Source: Alphaproteobacteria bacterium
Lineage (GTDB): Bacteria > Pseudomonadota > Alphaproteobacteria > Sphingomonadales > Sphingomonadaceae
Length of the DNA stretch: 18,763 nt
Reading direction: 5' to 3'
NCBI GenBank assembly: GCA_018970965.1
Contig: JAGWVG010000005.1
Location: 1 to 18,763, forward strand
In this document: positions 7,971-17,241 of the stretch, one piece after another
How the letters are laid out: every line of letters begins with the position of its first letter
How positions within the stretch are numbered: position 1 is the stretch's first letter
The notes under the pieces: generated by a model
Told to the model about the DNA's origin: nothing
The model's input: only the letters and a program-made list of their open reading frames with translations
Databases searched by the model: none
Translations under genes and position numbers: made by a program

Positions 7971-8890
7971 GCCAGCGCCTCTTTGACCAGAATATCGACC
8001 AGCTCTTCATAGGAAATGCCGCAATGCCGCGCCTGCTCAGGCACCAAGCTCAGGGGCGTCATGCCCGGCTGGGTATTCACTTCCAGAAGAAAAATGCCGT
8101 TGACGCCAAGATTGTCATCCCAACGGAAGTCGGATCGCGATGCACCTTTGCAGCCCAGCACGCGATGCGCCTGAAGCGCCCAGCCCATCATTGCCTCAGC
8201 GACATCATCTGGGATTTGCGCGGGGCAGACATGCGCCGTCATGCCATCAGTATATTTGGCGTCAAAATCATAAAAGCCGGATTTGGGTTGCAGCTCAGTC
8301 ACGCACAAAGCGCGATCCGCCAGCACAGCCACCGTTAATTCCCGGCCGCGAATAAATGGCTCTGCCAGCAATTCGGTAAATTGCTGCCACGGCCCTTCGG
8401 CATCGCGGCGAATGGGGTTTCCGTAATTGCTGCTGTCAGTCACGATGGCGACGCCAACTGAAGAGCCCTCATTAACGGGCTTCAGTACAAAAGGACGCGG
8501 CAACGGATCAGCCTGATACAGCGTCTCTGTTTCCACCACCATGCCGCCCGGCATCGGAATGCCATGCGGCACCAGCGCAGATTTGGTGAGCTGCTTATCA
8601 ATCGCGATGACCGATGTGGTCAGCCCCGAATGCGTATATTTCAGGCCCATCAGGTCCATCATGCCCTGAACTGTGCCATCTTCGCCCGGTGTGCCATGCA
8701 GCGCATTGAACACAACATCGGGCTTTGCTTCGGCCAAGCGCGCAGCGACATTGCGATCCATATCAATGCGCGTCACGCGATAGCCAAGCCGCTCCAACGC
8801 GTCGGCAACCCCATTGCCCGTGACCAGCGAGACAGGCCGTTCTGACGACCAGCCGCCCATCAGGACAGCAACATGCAAGGGCGCACTCAT
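7967..8890 (-). CDS. ddl: D-alanine-D-alanine ligase
   Basis: This cytosolic ATP-grasp enzyme joins two D-alanines to make the dipeptide that MurF adds. The 307-residue product shows GGWSSERPVSL at 12-22 (E17 contacts the first D-Ala), the ATP-binding segment FVLKPVNEGSSVGV at 134-147 (K137), and metal ligands D254, E270 and N272 in the DFRW and LEVNTQPGMT motifs. Tyr213 in DAKYTDG occupies the omega-loop position that marks D-Ala-D-Ala rather than D-Ala-D-lactate ligases. The start is the ATG at 8888-8890, overlapping the murB stop as ATGA with a TAGGA ribosome site 8 nt upstream. An ATG ten codons earlier (8918-8920) is in frame, but it would lengthen the overlap and add residues unlike the family. 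Confidence 0.96.
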   Translation of the reverse strand: MSAPLHVAVLMGGWSSERPVSLVTGNGVADALERLGYRVTRIDMDRNVAARLAEAKPDVVFNALHGTPGEDGTVQGMMDLMGLKYTHSGLTTSVIAIDKQLTKSALVPHGIPMPGGMVVETETLYQADPLPRPFVLKPVNEGSSVGVAIVTDSSNYGNPIRRDAEGPWQQFTELLAEPFIRGRELTVAVLADRALCVTELQPKSGFYDFDAKYTDGMTAHVCPAQIPDDVAEAMMGWALQAHRVLGCKGASRSDFRWDDNLGVNGIFLLEVNTQPGMTPLSLVPEQARHCGISYEELVDILVKEALA

Positions 8891-9786
8891 GCGGACTTTC
8901 CTACTCGTTGAATTTCCCATTCTAGCGTGATGCCAGATTTTTCCTTGACCCGCTGGCGGACATCCTCACCCAGCGCCTCAATATCAGCACTGGTGGCATC
9001 CCCCAGATTGAGCAGGAAGTTGGTATGCTTTTCCGATACTTGGGCGCCGCCTCGCGTCAAGCCCCGACACCCGGCTTCATCCACCAATTGCCATGCCTTA
9101 TGGCCATCAGGATTTTTGAAGGTTGAGCCACCCGTTTTGCTGCGCAAAGGCTGGCTCGCTTCGCGCGACGCTGAAATACGGTCCATTTCTGCCTGAATAT
9201 CCTCAGGCACGCCGGGCCGCCCTTTAAAGCGCGCACCCACAACAATCGCGCCATCGGGCAGTTCAGAGTGCCGATAGGTATAGCCAAGCTCGTCAACCGA
9301 CAGAGTGACAAGCTGTCCATTGCGCAACACCACATCGCAATCGACCAGAATGTCCTTCACTTCACCGCCATAAGCCCCGCCATTCATCCGAACAAAGCCG
9401 CCAACTGTGCCCGGAATGGAGCGCAGAAATTCGAGCCCCGCAATCGCTTTGTCACGCGCGGTGGAGGACACCAAAATGCCACTGGCCCCAGCCCCGCAAT
9501 CAAGCGTCAGATCATCCAGCGCGGTCACCTGCGCAAAGGCCTTGCCCAGCCGAACGACCACACCCGGCACCCCACCATCGCGGACAATCAAATTAGATCC
9601 GAGGCCCAGCGCCATGACTGGCACTGAGGGTTCCAGCGCGGCCAAAAAGGCGCACAGATCATCGCGGTCTGCAGGTTCAAACAGCCAATCTGCCGGGCCG
9701 CCCGATTTAAACCAGACCAGCGGCGCAAGCGGTGCCTGCGCCGTCAAACGGCCTTTGACAGCAGGAAGGGACGCCGCGTCGATCAA
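8887..9786 (-). CDS. murB: UDP-N-acetylenolpyruvoylglucosamine reductase
   Basis: MurB is the cytosolic FAD enzyme that reduces UDP-GlcNAc-enolpyruvate to UDP-MurNAc with NADPH. The 299-residue product shows the FAD-binding stretch [21 protein letters not shown] (60-80, with SNLIVRDGG as its core), [14 protein letters not shown] (117-130), and the proton-donor loop [10 protein letters not shown] (217-226, Ser221). The C-terminal LEWEIQRVG supplies the conserved glutamate. Its size and the lack of the extra E. coli-type segment suggest a type II MurB. The start is TTG at 9784-9786: it overlaps the murC stop as TTGA, has a perfect AAGGAGG 7 nt upstream, and places the family's WFKSGGPAD at residue 25. 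The frame stays open upstream inside murC to 9855, but that part is unlike the family. Confidence 0.95.
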   Translation of the reverse strand: MIDAASLPAVKGRLTAQAPLAPLVWFKSGGPADWLFEPADRDDLCAFLAALEPSVPVMALGLGSNLIVRDGGVPGVVVRLGKAFAQVTALDDLTLDCGAGASGILVSSTARDKAIAGLEFLRSIPGTVGGFVRMNGGAYGGEVKDILVDCDVVLRNGQLVTLSVDELGYTYRHSELPDGAIVVGARFKGRPGVPEDIQAEMDRISASREASQPLRSKTGGSTFKNPDGHKAWQLVDEAGCRGLTRGGAQVSEKHTNFLLNLGDATSADIEALGEDVRQRVKEKSGITLEWEIQRVGKSA

Positions 9787-11189
9787 GCCCGCGCCTCCTT
9801 GATGGCATCCGCAAGACCCGCTGCCCATTTGGTAATGTCGCCCGCGCCTAAGCACACAACCATATCGTCCGGGCGCGCATTTTCAGCCAAGACCTGCGCC
9901 AAGGCCCCTGCATCCGCCACTTCAGCGGCAGCGCGATGGCCACGCTCTTTCAAATTGGCGACCAAGGATGCGGCACTCACGCCATCCATCGGCGCTTCGC
10001 CCGCGGCATAAACGGGCGTGACATACACAATATCAGCGTCGTTAAAGCAGGATGCAAATTCATCCATCAAATTGCCAAGGCGCGAATAGCGGTGCGGCTG
10101 GCAAACTGCGATGACCCGCCCTTTCGCGCCTTCACGCGCAGCAGCCAATACAGCGCGAATTTCAACTGGATGGTGGCCATAATCATCAATGATGGCGATG
10201 CCATCCACCTCACCCACGCGGGTGAAGCGACGCTTAACTCCGCCAAATTTGGCAAAGCCGCGCTGAATATCGGCATCGGACATGCCCATTTCCAGCGCAA
10301 CAGCAATGGCAGACAAAGCATTTTGCACATTGTGACGGCCCGGCATGGGAAGTTCGATCCCTGTGATCGTCCGGCTCGACCCATCACGCGCACGCACCAC
10401 GACATCAAAGCGATTGCCACCCGGAACAGGCGTCACATTTTCTCCCCGCACATCTGCTTGGGCAGAAAAGCCATAGGTCATGATCCGCCGATCGCGAATG
10501 CGCGGGATAATGGCTTGCACTTCAGGATGGTCGAGACACAGAATTGCAAGGCCATAAAAAGGCACATTTTCGATAAACTCGACAAACGCCTTTTTAACCG
10601 CCTCAAACGACCCATAATGATCAAGATGTTCAGGATCGATATTGGTGACAACGGCAATGGTGCCATCGAGCCGGAGGAAAGAGCCATCGCTTTCATCCGC
10701 TTCGACAACCATCCAATCGCTGTCTCCCAGACGCGCATTGGATCCATAGCTGTTGATGATGCCGCCATTGATAACCGTTGGATCAATTCCACCGGCATCA
10801 AGCATCGCGGCAATCATCGAGGTGGTCGTTGTCTTGCCATGCGTGCCGGCCACCGCAACGGTGGATTTTAGCCGCATCAATTCTGCCAGCATTTCGGCTC
10901 GACGGACAATCGGCACGCGCCGTTCCAGTGCGGCTTCCACCTCCGGGTTGCCGCGCTTGACTGCCGTGGAGGTAACGACAACAGCAGCATCGCCCAGATT
11001 TTCCGCCGCATGGCCAATCATCACTTTGATGCCTTTGGCGCGGAGCCCTTCCACCACATAGCTTTCAGCAATATCGGTGCCCTGCACCTGATAGCCCAAA
11101 TTATGCATCACCTCGGCAATGCCCGACATGCCAATGCCGCCAATGCCAATGAAGTGGATTGTCCCGATACTGGTGGGAACTGCCTTCAT
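9783..11189 (-). CDS. murC: UDP-N-acetylmuramate--L-alanine ligase
   Basis: MurC adds L-alanine to UDP-MurNAc, the first amino-acid step of the stem peptide, using ATP in the cytosol. The 468-residue product has the N-terminal Rossmann loop GIGGIGMSG at 15-23 and the Mur-ligase P-loop GTHGKTTTT at 115-123. The central-domain EADESDGS and [10 protein letters not shown] motifs follow, and then the C-terminal ligase domain with [10 protein letters not shown] and QPHRYSR. Length is normal. The ATG at 11187-11189 overlaps the murG stop as ATGA, with AGGGG repeats just upstream as ribosome site. It is followed directly by murB, so the enzyme that makes its substrate is translated next. Confidence 0.97.
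   Translation of the reverse strand: MKAVPTSIGTIHFIGIGGIGMSGIAEVMHNLGYQVQGTDIAESYVVEGLRAKGIKVMIGHAAENLGDAAVVVTSTAVKRGNPEVEAALERRVPIVRRAEMLAELMRLKSTVAVAGTHGKTTTTSMIAAMLDAGGIDPTVINGGIINSYGSNARLGDSDWMVVEADESDGSFLRLDGTIAVVTNIDPEHLDHYGSFEAVKKAFVEFIENVPFYGLAILCLDHPEVQAIIPRIRDRRIMTYGFSAQADVRGENVTPVPGGNRFDVVVRARDGSSRTITGIELPMPGRHNVQNALSAIAVALEMGMSDADIQRGFAKFGGVKRRFTRVGEVDGIAIIDDYGHHPVEIRAVLAAAREGAKGRVIAVCQPHRYSRLGNLMDEFASCFNDADIVYVTPVYAAGEAPMDGVSAASLVANLKERGHRAAAEVADAGALAQVLAENARPDDMVVCLGAGDITKWAAGLADAIKEARA
9794..9800 (-). promoter_or_regulatory. Consensus ribosome-binding site that fixes the murB TTG start
   Basis: The minus strand reads AAGGAGG here, inside the last codons of murC, followed by exactly 7 nt and then TTG (9784-9786). 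It is among the strongest Shine-Dalgarno sequences in the window and is paired with the weaker start codon. It is the main reason to accept TTG rather than an upstream frame extension. Confidence 0.75.
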
Positions 11190-12337
11190 GCCCCTGCCCC
11201 TGCAAGCTTGAATTCTGGTGCCACGCCCACCGCCTGTGGTGCAGCAGGCCGGTCGAGCCCCTCGACCAAATCGGCCAGGTCACGCGTGGCATATGGTCGC
11301 CCCACACTCCGAGCGCGGCTGGCGGCGTTGATCAGCCCTTCGGTATCGAGGCCCAATTTCTGCATCTGCTTTGCCAATTCCTTGGCCGTAAAGCGTTGTT
11401 GTGGGATCGATCGCGCGCCACCGGCCTCCACCATATCGCGCACATTGGCGGTTTGGTGATCATCCGTCGCGCTGGGCAGCGGCACCAAAATCGCCGGGCG
11501 GCCAGCGCAGGTCAGCTCTGAAATGGTTGAGGCCCCCGCGCGAGCAATCACCAAATGCGCCCACGCCAAGCGGTCAGGCACATCGTTGAGATAGGTCGCT
11601 AAATCAGCGGCTATGCCCAGCTCGGCATAGCGCGCACGAACACGATCAATATCTTCTGCCCGACATTGCTGCGTCACTTGCAACCGCCGCCGCAGAGCAA
11701 CTGGCAGCAGCGACAGCCCATCAGGCACCACATCTGACAATATCGTTGCGCCCTGGCTGCCACCAATAATCAGCACGCGAAAAACGCCATCTTCCAAAAA
11801 GGGAGGAAAAGGCTTGTCGCGCAGCGCAACAATTTCATCGCGCACCGGGTTACCCACCATCCATGTCTTGCCGACATGCTTGGGCGAGAGCCGCTCAATC
11901 TTAGAGTAAGAGACCGCAATAGCATCCACCCGACTGGCCATCAGTCGGTTGACGCGCCCCAGAACGGCATTTTGTTCATGCACTGCGGTTTTGATCCGCG
12001 CAGATTTCGCCGCCAACAAAGCGGGAAAAGCGGGATAGCCCCCAAAGCCAATGACGGCCGCGGGCTTGAATGTTTCAAACAACCGCAGCGCCATAGCGCG
12101 CCCGGCGAGAATGGCCTTCAACCCCGGCAACCAGCTGAGCGGGTTTTTGGTGATCCGCCCGGCTGGCAGAATATGTGTCTGCACACCCTCAAACAGACCG
12201 GGGATTTTGGCCCCGCGTTCATCGGTGATCAGCGCGACATGATGTCCACGCCGCGTCAGCTCTGCTGCCAGCGCATGCGCCGGCATCATATGCCCCCCGG
12301 TTCCCCCGGCTGCGAGAACGAAATGACGCCCGCTCAT
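11186..12337 (-). CDS. murG: Lipid II-forming N-acetylglucosaminyltransferase MurG
   Basis: MurG transfers GlcNAc from UDP-GlcNAc to lipid I, giving lipid II, at the cytosolic face of the inner membrane. The 383-residue GT-B protein shows the glycine loop GGTGGH at 11-16, [12 protein letters not shown] at 120-131, GNPVR at 172-176, and the second glycine loop GGSQGA at 192-197. The UDP-GlcNAc site appears as [10 protein letters not shown] (266-275) and [13 protein letters not shown] (286-298). The start is the ATG at 12335-12337, which overlaps the ftsW stop as ATGA and has GGAG 6 nt upstream. A GTG four codons earlier (12347-12349) is in frame but less likely. Confidence 0.97.
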   Translation of the reverse strand: MSGRHFVLAAGGTGGHMMPAHALAAELTRRGHHVALITDERGAKIPGLFEGVQTHILPAGRITKNPLSWLPGLKAILAGRAMALRLFETFKPAAVIGFGGYPAFPALLAAKSARIKTAVHEQNAVLGRVNRLMASRVDAIAVSYSKIERLSPKHVGKTWMVGNPVRDEIVALRDKPFPPFLEDGVFRVLIIGGSQGATILSDVVPDGLSLLPVALRRRLQVTQQCRAEDIDRVRARYAELGIAADLATYLNDVPDRLAWAHLVIARAGASTISELTCAGRPAILVPLPSATDDHQTANVRDMVEAGGARSIPQQRFTAKELAKQMQKLGLDTEGLINAASRARSVGRPYATRDLADLVEGLDRPAAPQAVGVAPEFKLAGAGA

Positions 12338-13527
12338 CGACCACTCCACTTAACAACATAAGGTGAGCGTGTGAGATAAGGGTTCTTGCGCGTAAAGGCG
12401 AGCAGCAAGCCAAAGCCGACGCACAAAGCGAGCATAGAAGAGCCGCCATAGCTGATAAATGGCAAGGTCATGCCCTTGGACGGGGCAATGCCAATATTCA
12501 CGGCCATATTGATCATTGCTTGGGCTGTGAATTGGGTGATGAGGCCACAGGCCGCCAGCACCAAAAATGGATCTTCCTCATCCAACAGCTTCACGAAGAC
12601 ACGAATGGCCATCAGCAGAAAAACAATCGCGATGCCCAAGCAAGCAACAAGGCCAAATTCTTCGCCAATGACCGAGAAGATATAATCTGTATGCGCTTCG
12701 GGCAGGCGGAACTTCATTTCGCCGCCCCCTGGCCCCGTGCCAAATAATCCACCCGCTGTGATTGTCGCGTGCGCGCTATCTGTTTGATAAGTATCGCCGC
12801 TCTTAAACAGGAAGTTGTTAATCCGCTGCGTGGCAACGGGATAGAAGAAATAGGCCGCTGTCACCCCAAAGGCGCCACCGCCTGCCAAAAACCCAATCCA
12901 GCGCCATGACAGGCCCGTCACCATCACCATCGCAAACCAAATGGACGCAAAGATAATCGTCTGTCCAAAATCTGGCTGCATCATCAACAATGCCGCCACA
13001 ACACCCGTCAGCAGGAAGGATATCGGAATAACCGGCAGGCTTTCATCCTGCTGCCGCAGCGACAACAGCCACGCAATCGCAATAACGAAAAAGGGCTTTA
13101 GAAATTCGGAGGGCTGAAACTGGCCAATACCAACGCCAATCCAGCGCTTTGCACCATTTGCCTCAGATCCAATCAGCGGAACCGCTGCCAAGCAGAGGAA
13201 GAAAAACGCAGCCCCCATCAAGCCAAAGCGCCGCGCCATTTGGTGCGGCAGCATCGAAATGCCGATCATAACGGGCACCCCAACGCCCACCCACATCAAC
13301 TGCCGCCAGAAATAATGAAGCGGTGCCAATTGAAAGCTGGCGTCTGAATAGCGGTGGGCCGAGGCGGGCGAGGCAGCGGCAACGGCAATCAGCCCAACCG
13401 AAATCAGCACAAGCACCAGCAGCAACAACATCCGGTCAATTTCCCAAAACCAGATGCCAACGGCAGATTGATCCGACCGGCCAAGGCGCGGCGCACGGGC
13501 GCGCGATACGGATGATCCGGTGGTCAT
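12334..13527 (-). CDS. ftsW: Septal peptidoglycan polymerase FtsW (SEDS family)
   Basis: FtsW is the multi-pass SEDS glycosyltransferase that polymerises lipid II at the septum together with the transpeptidase FtsI. The 397-residue product has about ten hydrophobic segments beginning near residue 33. Conserved loops are NGAKRWI (124-130), QPSEFLK (138-144), QPDFGQ (184-189), PEAHTDYIFSVIGEE (276-290, with the probable catalytic Asp281) and PFISYGGSS (356-364). The N-terminal 30 residues are basic and cytosolic. The ATG at 13525-13527 overlaps the murD stop as ATGA and has GGAGG 7 nt upstream. FtsW rather than RodA is indicated by its dcw position between murD and murG. Confidence 0.97.
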   Translation of the reverse strand: MTTGSSVSRARAPRLGRSDQSAVGIWFWEIDRMLLLLVLVLISVGLIAVAAASPASAHRYSDASFQLAPLHYFWRQLMWVGVGVPVMIGISMLPHQMARRFGLMGAAFFFLCLAAVPLIGSEANGAKRWIGVGIGQFQPSEFLKPFFVIAIAWLLSLRQQDESLPVIPISFLLTGVVAALLMMQPDFGQTIIFASIWFAMVMVTGLSWRWIGFLAGGGAFGVTAAYFFYPVATQRINNFLFKSGDTYQTDSAHATITAGGLFGTGPGGGEMKFRLPEAHTDYIFSVIGEEFGLVACLGIAIVFLLMAIRVFVKLLDEEDPFLVLAACGLITQFTAQAMINMAVNIGIAPSKGMTLPFISYGGSSMLALCVGFGLLLAFTRKNPYLTRSPYVVKWSGR

Positions 13528-14801
13528 AACAACGCCTCCACAGCCGCACGAAACGCATCGCCACGCGCTTCAAAATCTCGAAACTGGTCAAAAGACGCAC
13601 AAGCGGGAGATAAGAGAACCACCTCCCCCGGTTGTGCTGCACCGGCCGCCAAGGCAACCGCGCGATCAAGCGTCCCAGCCTGTGACACGGGCATGATCGG
13701 CCGAAGCAAATCGGCAAACATGGGGCCTGCTTCGCCAATCACATAGGCCGCAGCGACATGGCCAAAATGCGGCGCGCAGGCATCGAGATCCTTAGTCTTG
13801 GCCTGTCCGCCCAAAATCCAATGGACCCGCGGATAAGCGGCCAGCGCCGGCGCAGTCGATGTGGGGTTGGTGGCTTTGCTGTCATTCACAAACAGCACAC
13901 CGCCGCGCTCCGCCACAATTTCCATGCGATGCGCAAGACCGGGATAGCTGCACAACGCGGCTTCAATTTGATCGTCTGCAACACCCAGCGCGCGGGCAAC
14001 TGCCACCGCACAGGCAACATTTTGCGCATTATGAGGGCCTTGCAGCGCCGGCCAGCGTGATTGGTCTTTCACATCCGTTGAAGAGACGCGGTGCAAACGA
14101 TGATTGATCCGGCTGGCAATCATCCGGCACGGATCATCCTCGGTCGCAATCACCGCGACTTGATCGACATGCTGCAGTGTGAAGAGACGCTCTTTTGCCG
14201 CGGCATAATCTGCAAAGCTGTCATAACGATCGAGATGGTCAGGCGTAATATTGGTCAGCACCGCCACATCGCACGCCAAGCTGTGCGTCAAATCGATCTG
14301 GAAGCTCGATAGTTCTAAAACATAAACGCCGCCTTCCGGCAGTGCGGGTTGCGACAGGATCGGCAGGCCAATATTGCCACCCAATTGGGCCGGCACATGT
14401 GCGCTGACCAGAATATGGTGGATCAGCGCAGTTGTCGTCGATTTGCCGTTGGTTCCCGTAATGCCAACAACGCGATGCGCCGGAAGGCTGGCCCGCGCCA
14501 TGGCAAATAATTCAATATCGCCCATCACCGGCACATGGGCCGCGCGCGCATGATCAGCAATGGGATGCCGGTTGAGCGGCACGCCCGGAGAAACAATCAC
14601 GCCATCAAAGCCCGTCAAATCGAGCGCCAACGGGTCTGCCAGTGCCACGCCAGCCGGCAGCGCGGCGCGCGCCTCCTCGCGTGTGTCCCATGCGGTTACT
14701 GCAGCCCCGCTTTCCACCAGCGCGCGCACAGTTGCTTGGCCAGAGCGTGCAAGCCCCAACACAGCAAAGCGTTTGCCAGAAAAAGCGGGGGAGCTGATCA
14801 T
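13524..14801 (-). CDS. murD: UDP-N-acetylmuramoyl-L-alanine--D-glutamate ligase
   Basis: MurD adds D-glutamate to UDP-MurNAc-L-Ala with ATP. The 425-residue product has the N-terminal Rossmann motif GLARSGQ at 16-22, IVSPGVP at 69-75, and the P-loop GTNGKSTTT at 116-124. The central LELSSFQID and [10 protein letters not shown] motifs follow, then the C-terminal NDSKATNP and [12 protein letters not shown] motifs typical of MurD. The start is the ATG at 14799-14801, overlapping the mraY stop as ATGA. No strong ribosome site is visible, so translation probably depends on coupling to mraY. The frame remains open to 14855 inside mraY, but that extension does not resemble MurD. Confidence 0.97.
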   Translation of the reverse strand: MISSPAFSGKRFAVLGLARSGQATVRALVESGAAVTAWDTREEARAALPAGVALADPLALDLTGFDGVIVSPGVPLNRHPIADHARAAHVPVMGDIELFAMARASLPAHRVVGITGTNGKSTTTALIHHILVSAHVPAQLGGNIGLPILSQPALPEGGVYVLELSSFQIDLTHSLACDVAVLTNITPDHLDRYDSFADYAAAKERLFTLQHVDQVAVIATEDDPCRMIASRINHRLHRVSSTDVKDQSRWPALQGPHNAQNVACAVAVARALGVADDQIEAALCSYPGLAHRMEIVAERGGVLFVNDSKATNPTSTAPALAAYPRVHWILGGQAKTKDLDACAPHFGHVAAAYVIGEAGPMFADLLRPIMPVSQAGTLDRAVALAAGAAQPGEVVLLSPACASFDQFRDFEARGDAFRAAVEALL

Positions 14802-15868
14802 CTGAGCTTCAAGGTCGACAGACCCGCCAGTGCGAGAACGAAAGCGACAATCCAAAAGCGGATTACAACTGTCGGTTCTGACCAGCCAAGCTGTTCAAAA
14901 TGGTGGTGGATAGGCGCCATGCGGAACACCCGGCGGCCCGTGCGCTTGAACCAAAAGACTTGGATGACGACCGAAAGTGCTTCAACCACAAACAATCCGC
15001 CAATAACCGCCAGCACAAATTCATGATGCGTCGTAACGGCAATTGCGCCCAACGCGCCGCCCAAAGCCAAGCTGCCAGTATCGCCCATGAAGACCGCCGC
15101 TGGCGGCGCATTAAACCATAAAAAGGCGAGGCCTGCGCCCACAATTGCGCCGCACAAAATGGTCAAATTGCCCGCTCCGGCAACATAAGGGATACCAAGA
15201 TACGCCGCGTATTTGGCATTCCCCACCAGATAGGCAATCAACATAAAGGCGATACATGCAATGATAACAGGCATGGTGGCCAAGCCATCCAAGCCATCAG
15301 TCAAGTTGACCGCATTGCCAAAAGCCACAATCACAAAAGCGCCAAAGGGAATGTAGAGCCAGCCAAGATCTGCCACAGGCCCATTTACAAAGGGCAAATA
15401 AAGATCGGTATTGGCGTTCCACGTAATCAGCGCCGTCGCGATGCCCGCAATCGTAAATTCTGCCAGCAAGCGCGCACGCGCTGAAACGCCCTTGGTGCTG
15501 CGCTTCTTCACTTTGTCGTAATCGTCAAGGAAGCCAATCAGCCCAAAGCCACCAGTCACCATGAGGCAAGACCAGACATAGATGTTCCGCAAATCCATCC
15601 AGAGAAGGATGGACAGGGCGACTGCCGTCAAAATCATCAGCCCGCCCATGGTCGGCGTGCCGACCTTGGCCAAGTGAGACTGCGGCCCATCACTGCGGAT
15701 GGGTTGCCCCTTGCCCTGACGCAACCTCAACCACCCAATAAACCGCGGGCCAATGATAAGGCCAATGAGCAAGGCCGTGGCGACTGCTCCGCCAGTCCGG
15801 AAGCTTAAATAACGCAGAAGGTTGAGAACACCGGGAAACCCAAATTGTTCGGCAATCCAATAAAGCAT
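14798..15868 (-). CDS. mraY: Phospho-N-acetylmuramoyl-pentapeptide transferase MraY
   Basis: MraY is the integral-membrane enzyme that transfers phospho-MurNAc-pentapeptide to undecaprenyl phosphate, giving lipid I. The 356-residue product has about ten hydrophobic segments and the family's acidic motifs: DDYDK at 115-119, NLTDGLDG at 188-195, and MGDTGSL at 261-267. The [13 protein letters not shown] loop carries the HHH triad at 321-323. Length is near the family norm. The ATG at 15866-15868 shares one base with the murF stop (TAATG), with GGGGGA 6 nt upstream as ribosome site. Confidence 0.98.
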   Translation of the reverse strand: MLYWIAEQFGFPGVLNLLRYLSFRTGGAVATALLIGLIIGPRFIGWLRLRQGKGQPIRSDGPQSHLAKVGTPTMGGLMILTAVALSILLWMDLRNIYVWSCLMVTGGFGLIGFLDDYDKVKKRSTKGVSARARLLAEFTIAGIATALITWNANTDLYLPFVNGPVADLGWLYIPFGAFVIVAFGNAVNLTDGLDGLATMPVIIACIAFMLIAYLVGNAKYAAYLGIPYVAGAGNLTILCGAIVGAGLAFLWFNAPPAAVFMGDTGSLALGGALGAIAVTTHHEFVLAVIGGLFVVEALSVVIQVFWFKRTGRRVFRMAPIHHHFEQLGWSEPTVVIRFWIVAFVLALAGLSTLKLR

Positions 15869-17241
15869 TAAACATCCCCCGCCGTCAGGCCAGCCACAAC
15901 GCGCGCCAAACCCACTGCATTTGACCCTTTAACCAACACAGCATCTTCGGCACGCACCAAATCGCGCGCTAATGCCAGCGCGGCATCGGCATCGGCCACA
16001 TGATGCACATCGACCTTGCCCGACAGTGCGTCGGCCAATGGCGCCATACCCGTGCCAACCAGCACGGCAATCGAAACGCCCGCGGCGACAATGGGGGCAG
16101 CCAGCCCCGCATGAAGCGCGGCAGATTCCGTTCCAAGTTCGCGCATTTCGCCCAAAATGGCGATGCGCCGCTGCGCGGGCTGCGCACCCAGAACGGCCAA
16201 GGTTGCCGCCATAGAGACGGAATTGGCGTTGTAGCTTTCATCAATCAGCAACGCCGCGCCACCCGGCAGGGCCAGCTGGTGCCGCGCACCGCGACCTGCC
16301 AAACCTTCAAGTTCAGCCAAGGCTAAACCTGCGGCGGCCAAATCGCCTCCCAGCGCCTGCACAGCTGCCAAAACGGCAAGCGAATTGGATACCCAATGCT
16401 CCCCCGGTTGGGCGAGCGTGAAAGACACCTCTGCGCCAGGCAGCGTGGCAATCACCATCGTGCCATGATCCATTTGGACCACCTCGCGCGCATGCACATC
16501 TGCTGCCGCATCGCGACCAAAAGTCACCACATGGGCCGCATGACGGCGGGCATGGCCCAGCAATTGATCACGATAGGGCGTGTCAAAAGGCACGATTGCC
16601 GTGCCGCCCACTTCCAGCCCCTCAAAAATCTCGCCCTTGGCGTCGGCAATAGCCTCCATCGACCCCAGATTTTCGATATGGGCCGGCGCAATTGCGGTGA
16701 TCAGCGCCACATGGGGCCGCACCATGCGTGTCAGGGCCGAAATTTCGCCCGCATGGTTCATGCCCATCTCAAACACGCCGTACCGCGTGTCAGCCGGCAT
16801 GCGCGCCAAGCTCAGCGGGACGCCCGTATGGTTGTTATAGCTTTTGACCGAGCGATGAACGGGCCCCTTATTGGCACGTGCCAAAGCAGCTGCCAGCGCC
16901 TCTTTTGTGCCCGTTTTCCCAACCGAACCTGTGACCCCAGCGATGCGCGCATCTGTGCGTGCGCGCGCAGCGATGCCCAGCGCGTTTAACGCCGCCATAC
17001 TATCGTCAACCAAAATATGCGGGTGTGAAACGGGATGCGCAACAATCGCACCCGCAGCACCTTGCACAAAGGCCTGATCAACAAAGCGGTGCCCGTCCGT
17101 CATTTCGCCCTTTAGCGCGATAAACAGATCATCTGCGCCGACCTCGCGGCTATCAAAGGCAACGCCGCCGATCGCAAAATCACCAGAGGCCCTGCCCCCC
17201 GTCGCAGCAGCAATATCTGCAGATGTCCACAAGACGCTCAT
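15868..17241 (-). CDS. murF: UDP-N-acetylmuramoyl-tripeptide--D-alanyl-D-alanine ligase
   Basis: MurF completes the pentapeptide by adding D-Ala-D-Ala to UDP-MurNAc-tripeptide. The 457-residue product shows the N-terminal substrate domain FDSREV...DLFIALKG (29-45), the P-loop [11 protein letters not shown] at 104-114, the [14 protein letters not shown] motif, and [11 protein letters not shown]. The C-terminal domain contains [11 protein letters not shown] and [10 protein letters not shown]. The P-loop has V and G at positions that are often N/S and T/S in other MurFs, a form I associate with alphaproteobacteria. The start is the ATG at 17239-17241, overlapping the murE stop as ATGA with GGGAG 8 nt upstream. 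The frame is open three codons further, without better support. Confidence 0.97.
   Translation of the reverse strand: MSVLWTSADIAAATGGRASGDFAIGGVAFDSREVGADDLFIALKGEMTDGHRFVDQAFVQGAAGAIVAHPVSHPHILVDDSMAALNALGIAARARTDARIAGVTGSVGKTGTKEALAAALARANKGPVHRSVKSYNNHTGVPLSLARMPADTRYGVFEMGMNHAGEISALTRMVRPHVALITAIAPAHIENLGSMEAIADAKGEIFEGLEVGGTAIVPFDTPYRDQLLGHARRHAAHVVTFGRDAAADVHAREVVQMDHGTMVIATLPGAEVSFTLAQPGEHWVSNSLAVLAAVQALGGDLAAAGLALAELEGLAGRGARHQLALPGGAALLIDESYNANSVSMAATLAVLGAQPAQRRIAILGEMRELGTESAALHAGLAAPIVAAGVSIAVLVGTGMAPLADALSGKVDVHHVADADAALALARDLVRAEDAVLVKGSNAVGLARVVAGLTAGDV

Noticed and set aside
8891..8920. Ten-codon upstream ATG start for ddl
   Set aside because: It would lie inside murB, whereas the ATG at 8888-8890 gives the same ATGA junction as its neighbours and a good ribosome site.
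9787..9855. Upstream extension of murB inside murC
   Set aside because: The extra residues are Gly/Cys/His-rich and unlike MurB; the TTG with AAGGAGG is better supported.
9936..10871. 311-codon plus-strand open frame antisense to murC
   Set aside because: No domain, composition typical of an antisense shadow, and it covers the conserved MurC motifs on the other strand.
14802..14855. Upstream extension of murD inside mraY
   Set aside because: Not homologous to MurD; the ATG at 14799-14801 overlaps the mraY stop as at the other junctions.
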